Assembly: GCF_040451425.1 (NCBI RefSeq)
Contig: NZ_CP144374.1
Location: 806,001 to 870,000, forward strand
Source of the DNA: Thermodesulfovibrio sp. 3462-1
GTDB taxonomy: Bacteria; Nitrospirota; Thermodesulfovibrionia; Thermodesulfovibrionales; Thermodesulfovibrionaceae
Length of the DNA stretch: 64,000 bases
Reading direction: 5' to 3'
The notes under the pieces were generated by a model. It was not told the DNA's origin, did no database searches, and saw nothing but the letters and a program-made list of their open reading frames with translations. Made by a program: the position numbers and the translations under genes. Positions 1-7,953 of this stretch are shown piece after piece; the first letter of the stretch is position 1; every line of letters begins with the position of its first letter.

Positions 1-1012
1 CAGGATGATGCTGAACCGAGAAAATTGGATACTCCACATGCTCCATTCCTTCTTCTGTTCCATCATAAAGGTTTTTATGAGTCAGCCTTACCTGATCTTT
101 AAGACTTGCAATATCAACACAGTAGTTGTGATTTTGAGCTGTAATGGAAATTCTTCCTGTTTTTAAGTCCTTTACTGGATGATTGCCTCCATGATGACCG
201 AATTTAAGTTTGTATGTCCTTCCTCCCAGAGCAAGTCCTAAAAGCTGATGACCAAGACAGATTCCGAATAGAGGTTTTTTTCCTATAATTTTTTTAACAT
301 TTTCCAATGCGTAAGAGAGAATTTGAGGGTCTCCAGGACCATTGCTTAACATCACACATGAAGGATTCATCTCAAGAACATATTCAGCAGGTGTTTTTCC
401 GGGGACAACATAGACGGAAAATCCGACTCTTTTTAAATTTCGGAGTATGCTCAGTTTTACTCCATAGTCATAAACCACACACAGAGGTGCCCCCTCTTTA
501 TTGAAGTACATGTAAGGCTCTTTACACATCATAGCACTGACATGGTCAATCTCTGAGATATCTGGATGGGCAAGAACTTTTTTATATAAGCTTACAGGAT
601 CAAGGTCTTCTGTTGATAAAATTCCCATCTGGGCACCTTTGTCCCTTAGATGTTTTGTCAATGCTCTGGTATCAATTCCCTGAATTCCTACAATGCCATA
701 TTTTTTAAGATACTCTTCGAGACTTCGCTCTGCTCTCCAGTTACTTGGATAATCTTTATATTCTCTCACAACAAATCCTTCAACTTTTGGTCCTCCATAA
801 GATTCTACATCTTCATCATTTACTCCGTAATTTCCTATTTGAGTATAGGTCATTACCACAATCTGTCCCTTATATGAAGGATCAGTTAGTATTTCCTGAT
901 AACCGGTCATGGATGTATTAAAAACAACTTCTCCAATGGATTCTCCCTCTGCTCCAAAGGAGTATCCTTCAAACACTGTTCCATCTTTTAGAACCAGCAT
1001 TGCTTTTTTCAT
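1..1012 (-). CDS. carA: Carbamoyl-phosphate synthase small subunit, 3' end outside window
   Basis: Glutaminase subunit of carbamoyl-phosphate synthetase: releases ammonia from glutamine and passes it to CarB for the first step of pyrimidine and arginine synthesis. About 337 codons are present and the frame stays open to the window edge. The N-terminal CarA domain begins MKKAMLVLKDGTVFEGYSFG. The class I amidotransferase domain shows the nucleophile motif GICLGHQ (Cys near residue 252) and, at the very edge, SVQHHP with the catalytic His; the partner Glu lies outside. The start at 1012 overlaps the pyrC stop by 4 bp (ATGA), so it is the last pyr gene visible and carB may follow. Identification is firm. 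Confidence 0.95.
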   Translation of the reverse strand, partial: MKKAMLVLKDGTVFEGYSFGAEGESIGEVVFNTSMTGYQEILTDPSYKGQIVVMTYTQIGNYGVNDEDVESYGGPKVEGFVVREYKDYPSNWRAERSLEEYLKKYGIVGIQGIDTRALTKHLRDKGAQMGILSTEDLDPVSLYKKVLAHPDISEIDHVSAMMCKEPYMYFNKEGAPLCVVYDYGVKLSILRNLKRVGFSVYVVPGKTPAEYVLEMNPSCVMLSNGPGDPQILSYALENVKKIIGKKPLFGICLGHQLLGLALGGRTYKLKFGHHGGNHPVKDLKTGRISITAQNHNYCVDIASLKDQVRLTHKNLYDGTEEGMEHVEYPIFSVQHHP

Positions 1013-2337
1013 TTATCCTCCTGCCACATCTTAAAAACTTTTTTACCTTTTACAGTCATAAGAACCTTTCCTTTAAGTTTCCAGCCTTCAAAAGGAGTAT
1101 TTTTCCCCATTGAGGCAAATTCATCTTTTTTTACAGTCCATTCTCTGTTTATATCAACAACTATTAAATCTGCCTCTGCTTTTTCTTTGATTCCAGATTT
1201 ATTTATCTTTAATATCTTTGAGGGGTTTAAAGTAAATTTTTCAATTAGTTGTCTTAAAGTTAAAACTTTGTTATGTACCAGTTTAAGGCTCAAAGCTAAA
1301 GCTGTTTCAAGCCCTGAAATTCCATTTGCTGCTTCCTGAAAGGGAGTATTTTTATCATCAAGGCTATGCGGTGCATGATCTGTGGCTATTACATCAATTA
1401 CTCCTTCAATGAGTGCTTCTTTTATTGCTTCTATATCTTGTTCTGTGCGTAATGGAGGATTTACCTTTGCATTGGTATTGTAATCTCTCACTGCCTCTTC
1501 AGTAAGAGTAAAGTAATGGGGACAGGTCTCTGCTGTCACAGGCACTCCTTCTTGTTTTGCTCTTTTTATTAACTCAACAGAGCCTTTAGTTGATACATGG
1601 GCAATGTGTAAAGGTGAACGAAAGTGTTTGCATAAAATTATATCCCTTGCTACCATAACTTCTTCTGCTGCCTTCGGGATTCCTTTAAGTCCCATATAAA
1701 AGGAAAGTTTTCCTTCATTCATTGCTCCATTCTCACTTAAAAATAGATCTTCACAGTGGGATATAATCGGGGCATCTACTGCTTTAGAATACTCAAGAGC
1801 TCTTCTCATTATCATTGCATTCATTACAGGCATGCCATCATCTGAGAAAGCAATACAGCCTGCCTGCCTCAGCATTGCCATTTCAGAAAGTTCTTCACCT
1901 TTAAGTCTCTTTGTAATGGCTCCTACTGGATACACATCGCAACTACCTTCTTCTTTTGCTTTAGCAAGAATGTAGTATGTAACTTCTGGATTATCATTTA
2001 CAGGATTAGTATTTGCCATGCAACACACAGAGGTAAAACCACCTTTTACAGCAGCAAGAGTTCCTGTGCGAATGGTTTCTTTGTATTCATAGCCTGGTTC
2101 TCTTAAGTGGGTATGCATATCAATGAGACCAGGGAAAACATATAGTTCTCGGGCATCTATTTCTATAATGTCATGCTGAAAGTTTAAGGCTGAAGGCTTT
2201 TTTTCATGCTGAAGGTTTAAGGCTGAAGGCTTAAGAATTAATCTGGAAATGATTCCATTTTCAATCAATATATCAGCAATACCTTCTGTGCCAGTAAAGG
2301 GGTCAATTATGTAAGCGTTGTAGATTTTAATAATCAA
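1009..2337 (-). CDS. pyrC: Dihydroorotase
   Basis: Zinc amidohydrolase that cyclises N-carbamoyl-aspartate to dihydroorotate in pyrimidine synthesis. Visible motifs are the metal-binding DMHTHLREPG (about residue 74), the later ISHCED and HIAHVST histidines, and ATDHAPH. The start is TTG at 2337, directly after the pyrB stop (TAGTTG), supported by a strong AAGGGAGGT ribosome site. Unusual: residues of about 34-56 contain a tandem duplication (KPSALNLQHEK then KPSALNFQHD) encoded by heptamer-type repeat DNA. It sits between the N-terminal strand and the IDARELYVFPG strand, roughly 20 residues longer than the usual family spacing. The active-site motifs are intact, so the enzyme is probably functional. 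Confidence 0.95.
   Translation of the reverse strand: MIIKIYNAYIIDPFTGTEGIADILIENGIISRLILKPSALNLQHEKKPSALNFQHDIIEIDARELYVFPGLIDMHTHLREPGYEYKETIRTGTLAAVKGGFTSVCCMANTNPVNDNPEVTYYILAKAKEEGSCDVYPVGAITKRLKGEELSEMAMLRQAGCIAFSDDGMPVMNAMIMRRALEYSKAVDAPIISHCEDLFLSENGAMNEGKLSFYMGLKGIPKAAEEVMVARDIILCKHFRSPLHIAHVSTKGSVELIKRAKQEGVPVTAETCPHYFTLTEEAVRDYNTNAKVNPPLRTEQDIEAIKEALIEGVIDVIATDHAPHSLDDKNTPFQEAANGISGLETALALSLKLVHNKVLTLRQLIEKFTLNPSKILKINKSGIKEKAEADLIVVDINREWTVKKDEFASMGKNTPFEGWKLKGKVLMTVKGKKVFKMWQEDK
2171..2236. repeat. Two 33-bp tandem units built of heptamers, inside pyrC
   Basis: Units at 2171-2203 and 2204-2236 are nearly identical. On the + strand each holds CTGAARG-TTTAAGG-CTGAAGG in register, i.e. 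heptanucleotide repeats, followed by a C/T- or A-rich linker. The 33-bp period is a multiple of three, so the pyrC frame is kept and 11 residues are repeated. The same CTGAAGG heptamer forms another repeat inside hypF at 46921-46962. Confidence 0.85.
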
Positions 2338-3246
2338 CTATACCTCCCTTGGAGTTAAAAGATAAATGACAGCCATTCTCGTAGCAATTCCGTTTGTTAC
2401 CTGCCTTAGAATTATTGAATGGGGACTGTCTGCTATTTCTGTGGAAATCTCAACTCCTCTGTTCATCGGACCTGGATGCATAATAATTGCGTCATCTTTA
2501 ATGTATGAGAAAGCATCCTTTTTGACCCCCCAGACATGAAAATACTCTTTTAATGATGGTATAAATGCCGCATTCTGTCTTTCAAGCTGAATCCTGAGAA
2601 GCATAACAACATCAGCATCTTTTATACCTTCTTTAAGGTCATAAAAAATTTTCACATTATCAGGTGCATGCTCTGGGATAAGAGTAGGAGGACCAACAAA
2701 CCTTATCTCAGTGTCAAACTGGCTTAAAAGATAAAGGTTTGAACGGGCAACTCTGCTGTGAATTATATCTCCCACAATGGCGATTTTAAGTCCATCAAGT
2801 CTGCCTTTAATCTCAAGAATGCTGAAAGCATCCAGTAATGCCTGAGTGGGATGCTCATTTGTTCCATCTCCTGCATTTATGACAGAGGCTGGCGTATGAT
2901 TTGCTACAAACTTTGCGGCTCCTGAACAGGAATGTCTTATAACAATATAGTCAACATTGTATGCCTCAATGGTTTTCAATGTATCATAAAGGGTCTCTCC
3001 CTTTACAACACTGCTTGTGCTTACAGAAAAATTAAGCACATCAAGGCTTAAGCGTTTTTCTGCCAGTTCAAATGATGTGCGTGTTCTTGTTGATGGTTCA
3101 AAGAAGAGATTGATTGCTGTCTTGCCCCTGAGGGTGGGAACTTTTTTGATGTCTCTCTGAAGAACCTCTTTAAAGGCCTTAGCGGCATTGAGGATTTCCT
3201 CAATGTCCTGCCTTGAAAGCTCTTTTATTCCTACAAGATCTTTCAT
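2338..3246 (-). CDS. pyrB: Aspartate carbamoyltransferase catalytic subunit
   Basis: Condenses carbamoyl phosphate with aspartate, the committed step of pyrimidine synthesis. The length of 302 residues is normal for the catalytic chain. The carbamoyl-phosphate loop FEPSTRTRTSFE (about residues 49-60) is intact, followed by HPTQALLDAF (about 132-141) and the C-terminal MHPGPMNRGVEI aspartate-binding segment. It overlaps the pyrR stop by 4 bp (ATGA) and its stop abuts the pyrC TTG start, so translation is coupled along the operon. No regulatory PyrI chain is seen in the window. Confidence 0.96.
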   Translation of the reverse strand: MKDLVGIKELSRQDIEEILNAAKAFKEVLQRDIKKVPTLRGKTAINLFFEPSTRTRTSFELAEKRLSLDVLNFSVSTSSVVKGETLYDTLKTIEAYNVDYIVIRHSCSGAAKFVANHTPASVINAGDGTNEHPTQALLDAFSILEIKGRLDGLKIAIVGDIIHSRVARSNLYLLSQFDTEIRFVGPPTLIPEHAPDNVKIFYDLKEGIKDADVVMLLRIQLERQNAAFIPSLKEYFHVWGVKKDAFSYIKDDAIIMHPGPMNRGVEISTEIADSPHSIILRQVTNGIATRMAVIYLLTPREV

Positions 3247-3773
3247 TGTTTGATTAATAACACTGAGTCTTTACCCGCAATTTCTTTAAAATTTACCTTT
3301 ATTTTTTCATCCCTTGAAGTGGGAATATATTTACCTGTGTAATTAGCCATAATTGGAAGTTCTCTGTGCCCTCTATCAATTAGTACAGCAAGCTGTATCT
3401 GAGCTGGTCTTCCAAAGTCCATCAATGCATCCATTGCTGCTCTTGTTGATCTTCCTGTGAAAAGCACATCGTCAACGAGAATAACATTTTTACCCTCTAT
3501 GCTGAATGGGATATTAGAAGGTTTTATTGGTTTTCGTTTTTTTGAAATATTTATATCATCTCTGTAAAAGGATATATCAAGAATACCTAAGGGCACATCA
3601 ACACCTTCAGTCTCTTTTATCTTATTTTTGATTCTTTCCGCAAGATATACCCCTCCTGTAACAATTCCTATCAGACAGATATTTTCAGCACCTTTATTCT
3701 TCTCCAATATTTCGTGAGTTATCCTTGTAAGAATTCTTTCTATTTCTTGTTCATTGAGAAGTTCTTTTTCCAT
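3243..3773 (-). CDS. pyrR: Bifunctional pyr operon regulator / uracil phosphoribosyltransferase
   Basis: PyrR-family protein: binds pyr mRNA in response to UMP in many bacteria and also has uracil phosphoribosyltransferase activity. At 176 residues it is typical in length. The PRPP-binding motif VILVDDVLFTGRST lies near residues 97-110, and basic residues such as SKKRKPIKPS are placed as in the RNA-binding face of the family. First gene of pyrRBC-carA. Its promoter leaves a leader of about 75 nt, in which I could not find the classical PyrR-binding loop or an obvious terminator, so the mode of control is uncertain. The ribosome site (CAGGAC) is weak. Confidence 0.93.
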   Translation of the reverse strand: MEKELLNEQEIERILTRITHEILEKNKGAENICLIGIVTGGVYLAERIKNKIKETEGVDVPLGILDISFYRDDINISKKRKPIKPSNIPFSIEGKNVILVDDVLFTGRSTRAAMDALMDFGRPAQIQLAVLIDRGHRELPIMANYTGKYIPTSRDEKIKVNFKEIAGKDSVLLIKQ

Positions 3774-3855
3774 GCTTTTGTCCTGATTTTCTTTTTTACA
3801 ATTTCCGAGATAAGTCTTATAGACTCCTTAATCAGATTAAACTCCAAATTGATAC

Positions 3856-3861
3856 ATTATA
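3856..3861 (-). promoter_or_regulatory. Predicted pyr operon promoter (-10)
   Basis: A perfect TATAAT lies on the minus strand about 83 bases before the pyrR ATG. The -35 region is poor. Transcription from here would give a leader of about 75 nt containing two small inverted repeats (TTAATC/GATTAA and AGTCT/AGACT). Confidence 0.45.
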
Positions 3862-3906
3862 CACAATTTTAAAAAATTTTTCTATTAGCCGAATTGCCTC
3901 ATTTAA

Positions 3907-4053
3907 AATCTACTTGAAATACCATTCGTTGCCGATTCCTTTTCGTACCCACAAGGTATGCAAGGACAACACGATGTTAAGAAAAAGGTAAAAACTCCTT
4001 TTGAGAGAGTTTTTGAACGAAAGGATGTAGCAGAAGAAATAAAAGAGGGATAA
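3907..4053 (+). other. Short unassigned reading frame or gene remnant
   Basis: In the 355-base gap between pyrR and the DUF3842 gene an open frame without a good start runs for 48 codons to a TAA at 4051. It contains protein-like composition (PFVADSFSYPQGMQGQHD, then FERVFERKDVAEEIKEG). An internal ATG at 3958 would give 31 residues. It is followed by an AGAGGG site and a 12-codon ORF (4057-4095). I do not recognise it. It may be the 3' remnant of a lost gene or chance. The rest of the gap holds the pyrR and DUF3842 promoters. Confidence 0.3.
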
Positions 4054-4091
4054 AATATGAATAGATTTTTAAATGAGGCAATAAGTAGTGT

Positions 4092-4121
4092 TTGACATTT
4101 CTTGGCATAACTTTGTAGTAT
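4092..4121 (+). promoter_or_regulatory. Promoter of the DUF3842-cooT-ligase unit, predicted leaderless start
   Basis: TTGACA (4092-4097), 18-bp spacer and TAGTAT (4116-4121). The expected start point, about 7 bases beyond the -10, coincides with the ATG at 4129. No Shine-Dalgarno sequence precedes that ATG. Confidence 0.65.
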
Positions 4122-4128
4122 TTACAGT

Positions 4129-4545
4129 ATGATTAAAATTGCTGTGATTGATGGACAGGGTGGAGGAATTGGTAGTTTTATTATTAAATCTCTCAGGGAA
4201 GCCTTTGGAGATAAAATAGAAATCCTGGCACTTGGAACAAACGCAGCAGCTACAGCAAATATGATGAAGTGTAAAGCCAACAAAGGAGCTTCTGGTGAAA
4301 ATGCCATTGCATGGAATGTTAAAAAAGTTGATGTTATAATAGGTCCCTTAAGTATCCTTGTGGCAAATGCAATGATGGGAGAGCTGACTTCAAAGATGGC
4401 TGAGGCAGTAGGAAGCAGTTCAGCAAAAAAAATCTTATTACCAATTAATCAGGAAGGCATTGAAGTTATTGGGGTTGTAAAAGAACCCCTTCCACATCTT
4501 GTGGAAAAATTAATCCTTCATATAAGGGAGGAGTTCAATGTGTGA
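4129..4545 (+). CDS. DUF3842 family protein
   Basis: 138 residues. It begins MIKIAVIDGQGGGIGSFI, a glycine-rich Rossmann-like start, and continues with ALGTNAAATANMMKCKA and DVIIGPLSILVANAMMGE. I recognise this as the DUF3842 family, whose function is not established. The next gene (8-bp overlap) is a CooT-like nickel protein, so a role connected with nickel or CO dehydrogenase-type metabolism is possible but is inference only. The gene is predicted to be translated from a leaderless mRNA because the -10 box is 7 bases from the ATG and no ribosome site is present. Confidence 0.8.
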   Translation: MIKIAVIDGQGGGIGSFIIKSLREAFGDKIEILALGTNAAATANMMKCKANKGASGENAIAWNVKKVDVIIGPLSILVANAMMGELTSKMAEAVGSSSAKKILLPINQEGIEVIGVVKEPLPHLVEKLILHIREEFNV

Positions 4546-4729
4546 GGCAAATGCATATGTTATCAAAAATGGACAGGAGGAGATTTATTTAGAGAGTGTT
4601 GATATACTGAGACCTGAAGGCAATCAGATATATCTTCGGAATATATTTGGAGAGCAAAAGGTTTTTAAAGGCAAAATTAAAGAGATGTCTTTACTGAATC
4701 ATAAGATTATTCTTGAAGAAGAAAAATAA
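4538..4729 (+). CDS. CooT family nickel-binding protein
   Basis: 63 residues. CooT-type small beta protein: the family starts with Met-Cys, and the Cys at position 2 is the nickel ligand in the characterised CooT of Rhodospirillum rubrum, which helps activate CO dehydrogenase. Here the start is MCEANAYVI, followed by the typical pattern of a strand, an acidic stretch, LRNIFGEQKVFKGKIKEMSL and a hydrophobic end. A GGAGG site 6 bases upstream of the ATG fixes the start, and the gene overlaps the DUF3842 gene by 8 bp. No CO dehydrogenase gene is in the window, so the client enzyme is unknown. Confidence 0.8.
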   Translation: MCEANAYVIKNGQEEIYLESVDILRPEGNQIYLRNIFGEQKVFKGKIKEMSLLNHKIILEEEK

Positions 4730-4745
4730 GCTCAAATCCTGTAGA

Positions 4746-5552
4746 ATGCTCATTCGCTTTATTGAGTTTCAGGAACATGACCCCAGCTTGAACATGGCAG
4801 TTGATGAAGCAATTAGTATTTTTGTACGTAAAGGCAAAGTTTTACCCACTTTTAGACTTTATGGATGGAATAAAAAAGCAATAACAATCGGAGAATTTCA
4901 AAAAATTGAGGAGATTAATCAAGCCTTTTGCATTGCCAGTGGAATTCCAGTTATTAGAAGACCAACTGGAGGCAAGGGCATTTTACATTATGACGATATT
5001 ACATATAGCTTTTCCTGCAGAAAAGAAGGAAAATTTCGAGGAAATCTTTTTCAAACTTATGAAATTTTAAGTCACCTATTTGCAAAAGCTTTCAATTTAA
5101 CAGGAATCCATGTTGAGTTTAAAAAAGAAAAAAGAACTGTAAATAAAAGCTCTTTGTGTTTTGCTCGTTCTTCTTTTGGAGAGTTATGTTTTAAAAATGT
5201 AAAGATTATTGGTTCTGCTCAGAAAAGATGGGTTAATGGTTTTCTTCAGCAAGGAACAATTCCTGTGACAGTTAATAGAGATTTATTAAAAAAAGTTTTT
5301 TTGTGTAATACAGAAGAAGTAAATACAATTTTTGGTATAAAAGAATTATTTGATAGTTTTGAGATTGATATTTTTCAGGAAAATATTAAGAAGGCTCTGA
5401 AGGATGATGGTTTTGAGATTGTTGTTGAGAATCTTCAGCAAGAGGAGCTTGCTCTGGCTCAGATTTTACAGAAAAATTATCAATCCTTATGTAATAAGAC
5501 AGAAATGCAGCAAAGACAACCATGCTTATATAAATATGAGCAAACTGAATGA
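4746..5552 (+). CDS. Lipoate-protein ligase A family protein
   Basis: Biotin/lipoate A/B ligase-fold protein of 268 residues, expected to attach or transfer lipoyl (or octanoyl) groups on carrier proteins. Visible family features: an early SLNMAVDEA, RRPTGGKGILHYDDITYSF (the substrate-loop RR.TGG motif near residues 73-91) and KIIGSAQKRW with GTIPV. I chose the ATG at 4746 because family members start just before this point; a TTG at 4713 is also open. The 3' end runs 167 bp into the convergent membrane-protein gene, and the family-like ending (EELALAQILQKNY) lies in that overlap. Lipoyl ligase, octanoyltransferase or a related transferase cannot be told apart by eye. Confidence 0.85.
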   Translation: MLIRFIEFQEHDPSLNMAVDEAISIFVRKGKVLPTFRLYGWNKKAITIGEFQKIEEINQAFCIASGIPVIRRPTGGKGILHYDDITYSFSCRKEGKFRGNLFQTYEILSHLFAKAFNLTGIHVEFKKEKRTVNKSSLCFARSSFGELCFKNVKIIGSAQKRWVNGFLQQGTIPVTVNRDLLKKVFLCNTEEVNTIFGIKELFDSFEIDIFQENIKKALKDDGFEIVVENLQQEELALAQILQKNYQSLCNKTEMQQRQPCLYKYEQTE

Positions 5553-6369
5553 TGAATTGGTAAACAGCTACAAGTATAGTTCCCACACGAGGAATTATTG
5601 CCAGTAGAGGGCTAAAAGAAAGAATAATTCCACCTGCTAAAAGGTATATTACAAAGAGAAGTCCTGCTCTTGCAATTGATTGAGGATAAAGAATTATTAA
5701 TTTTTTTGTTTCTTTTATCGTTTCTATAACTGTGAAATTTTTTATAAAAATTCCAAAAAATCCAAAAAGTGTGAATGTTATCCATAAAAGAAAAACAATA
5801 ACACCAGTAAGAAGCATACTTAAGTAAATAAAAACACTAAAAAACATTGAAACAGACTTCCATTGACTTAAAAATTTTACTATCTTAGAGCTTATTTCAC
5901 TTAAAAATCCGAAAATAACACTTAAGCAAATAAAAATAATAAGAGAGAAGACGGTGAAAAAAGCAACTTTCCAGAAAAATTTTTTACCATTCTGATGAAA
6001 TCCTTTTAAAGTAAAAACTTTCCCTTCTCTTAAATACTCACACATTGTTCCAATTGTGCCTGACAGAATATAAATCCAGAGGCTGATGATTAATATAACA
6101 TAGAGGAATAAAGTAATTATGAAAATGATGGCAAAAATCAAAAATTTTTTCATAATGTTTACAGAAGATAAAAATATTTCAATAAAACTGCCTTTCAATA
6201 TGTCTGTAAGATCAATCCCAAAAATGACAAAAAGAATTCCAAGAGGTATGCTGAGAATAAAAAATAGCCCGAAAAAGCTGATAAATAAAAATGCAAAATG
6301 TATCAATAGTAATTGATAGTTTTTATGAACTGTTTTTAAACCATCATTTATGCAGACAAAAAAATTCAA
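5386..6369 (-). CDS. Polytopic membrane protein of unknown function
   Basis: 327 residues with about six hydrophobic blocks between residues 20 and 295, separated by short charged loops, and a hydrophilic, Gln/Pro/Ser-rich tail of about 35 residues. I do not recognise the family. It starts with a 4-bp ATGA overlap on lpxI, so it is the last gene of the lpx run and may act in the envelope, but that is inference. The final membrane segment and the tail are encoded opposite the 3' end of the lipoate-ligase-like gene, a 167-bp convergent overlap. Confidence 0.75.
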   Translation of the reverse strand: MNFFVCINDGLKTVHKNYQLLLIHFAFLFISFFGLFFILSIPLGILFVIFGIDLTDILKGSFIEIFLSSVNIMKKFLIFAIIFIITLFLYVILIISLWIYILSGTIGTMCEYLREGKVFTLKGFHQNGKKFFWKVAFFTVFSLIIFICLSVIFGFLSEISSKIVKFLSQWKSVSMFFSVFIYLSMLLTGVIVFLLWITFTLFGFFGIFIKNFTVIETIKETKKLIILYPQSIARAGLLFVIYLLAGGIILSFSPLLAIIPRVGTILVAVYQFIIQFAHIYISMVVFAAFLSYYIRIDNFSVKSEPEQAPLAEDSQQQSQNHHPSEPS

Positions 6370-7175
6370 GATTGTTTTACACCTACCACTGTTATATTAA
6401 ATTCATCAGCTTTTTCAATAACTTTATCTCTTTCTATTAAAAAAGTTTTTTCTGCTTCAAGGGCTAAGACCTTAGCATTAGCTTTTCCCATGATTATTAT
6501 TGTATCCACTCCAGCAGCAGGAGGGTCAAGTTTTAAATCCTGCTGAGGTTTGCTAACCTTTACTACAACCGAATTTTTTACAAAACTTCCTGCTCTTAAA
6601 ATTGTTTCATCTGTCCCTTCTATTGCTTCCACAGCAATTACAGATCTTTCTTTTACTACTACTGTTTGCCCGATGTCAAGTTCACCAATTTTTTTTGCAA
6701 TTCTAAATCCGTATTCAATGTCTTTCCATTCTTCTTTTGTAGGTTTTCTTCTTGTAAGAACTCCCTGAGTAGTAAGTAACTCTGGGCAGAATTCTGACAA
6801 ACAGGCAATTTTTATTCCTTCTTTAAAAAGTTCTTTCTCAACTATTTTGAGAAGTTCATTGTCTCCTCTGAGTTTAGCCGAAAAAAGCATTTTTATTGCT
6901 CTTAGGTCAGGCTTAATTTTTTCTCTTTCAAAAATAATTTTTTTAGGCACTTTACCTGTTAAAATCACTTCTTTAACATTATTTTTTTTTAAAAAATCTA
7001 TAATCTCTCCTGCCTTACCTATGTTTATCCATTCAAATAAGTCGCTGTATTTGCTCAATTCATCATTGGCAAGTCCCTGTAAGGCGACTGTAATAACTCT
7101 GTAACCCCTACTCTGTAGCGCTTTTACAGTGATAAGAGGAAAGTAGCCTTCGGCAGCAATGACTCCTATCTGCAT
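6366..7175 (-). CDS. lpxI: UDP-2,3-diacylglucosamine diphosphatase LpxI
   Basis: Hydrolyses UDP-2,3-diacylglucosamine to lipid X in lipid A synthesis; LpxI replaces LpxH in many bacteria. At 269 residues it has family length. It begins MQIGVIAAEGYFPLI and carries LTGKVPKK, the LRGDNELL segment (about 113-120), LTTQGVLTRRKPT and, in the C-terminal domain, VKVSKPQQDLKLDPPAAGVDTI, all characteristic of LpxI (formerly DUF1009). It directly follows lpxA with a 10-bp overlap, which supports the assignment. lpxB is not in the window. Confidence 0.93.
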   Translation of the reverse strand: MQIGVIAAEGYFPLITVKALQSRGYRVITVALQGLANDELSKYSDLFEWINIGKAGEIIDFLKKNNVKEVILTGKVPKKIIFEREKIKPDLRAIKMLFSAKLRGDNELLKIVEKELFKEGIKIACLSEFCPELLTTQGVLTRRKPTKEEWKDIEYGFRIAKKIGELDIGQTVVVKERSVIAVEAIEGTDETILRAGSFVKNSVVVKVSKPQQDLKLDPPAAGVDTIIIMGKANAKVLALEAEKTFLIERDKVIEKADEFNITVVGVKQS

Positions 7176-7942
7176 ATTCCTCTTTTGTTTGCTTCTATGA
7201 ATTCTATTAAATGAATGATTTCAGGAATCTGAGGAAGCTCTTTTTTAACTTTTTCAATCGCTTCTTTTAATTGAAGTTTGTCTCTGAATAGAATTTTATA
7301 AGCTTTTTTTAATATATTGATGGTTTCATCACTGAACCCTCTTCTTTTAAGTCCTACAGAATTCAATCCATAAAGTTTTGCTCTTGGACCTGAAGCCATT
7401 GTAAAGGGAGGGACATCCTGTCCAACTCCGCTAAAGCCTCCTATCATTGCATGAGCACCTATTCTTGTAAATTGATGCACTGCAACTAATCCTCCAATAA
7501 ATGCAAAGTCTTCAACTTGAACATGACCAGCTAATGTGGCAAGATTTGCCATGATTACTGAGTTTCCTATTTTGCAGTCATGAGCAATATGGACATAAGC
7601 CATGATAAAATTATTATCTCCGATTACTGTCCAGCCATCTCCTGAAACACTTGCTCTATGGATTGTTACATATTCTCTGATGGTATTATTACTGCCAATT
7701 TTAACTCCTGTTGGTTGTCCTTTATATTTAATATCCTGCGGCGGAAAACCTATTGATGTAAATGGAAATATTGTGCAGTTTTCCCCTATTTCAGTTATTC
7801 CTTCAATTTGAACATGATTAATAAGACGTGTGCCTTTGCCTATTCTAACATTGTCTCCAATTATACAATAAGGACCTATAACTACATCTTCATCTATTTC
7901 TGCTTTAGAACTAACAATTGCTGTTTTGTGTATTTGACTCAT
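7166..7942 (-). CDS. lpxA: UDP-N-acetylglucosamine acyltransferase
   Basis: First enzyme of lipid A synthesis: transfers an R-3-hydroxyacyl chain from ACP to the 3-OH of UDP-GlcNAc. 258 residues of hexapeptide repeats forming a left-handed beta helix (residues 1-190), then a helical C-terminal domain. The catalytic His region MAYVHIAHDCKIGN (about 116-129) and GGLVAVHQFTRIGAHAMIGG are clear. The ribosome site GAGGTAAAGG precedes the ATG. It sits between fabZ and lpxI in the usual lpxD-fabZ-lpxA order. Confidence 0.96.
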   Translation of the reverse strand: MSQIHKTAIVSSKAEIDEDVVIGPYCIIGDNVRIGKGTRLINHVQIEGITEIGENCTIFPFTSIGFPPQDIKYKGQPTGVKIGSNNTIREYVTIHRASVSGDGWTVIGDNNFIMAYVHIAHDCKIGNSVIMANLATLAGHVQVEDFAFIGGLVAVHQFTRIGAHAMIGGFSGVGQDVPPFTMASGPRAKLYGLNSVGLKRRGFSDETINILKKAYKILFRDKLQLKEAIEKVKKELPQIPEIIHLIEFIEANKRGICR

Positions 7943-7953
7943 TAACCTTTACC

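Noticed and set aside
1-1012. Antisense frames within carA (for example 307-504 and 650-877 on the + strand)
   Set aside because: The minus frame is open throughout and encodes all CarA motifs; the + frames have no recognisable protein features.
2171-2236. The pyrC repeats as a small CRISPR array
   Set aside because: Units are 33 bp tandem with no unique spacers and are built of heptamers in a coding region.
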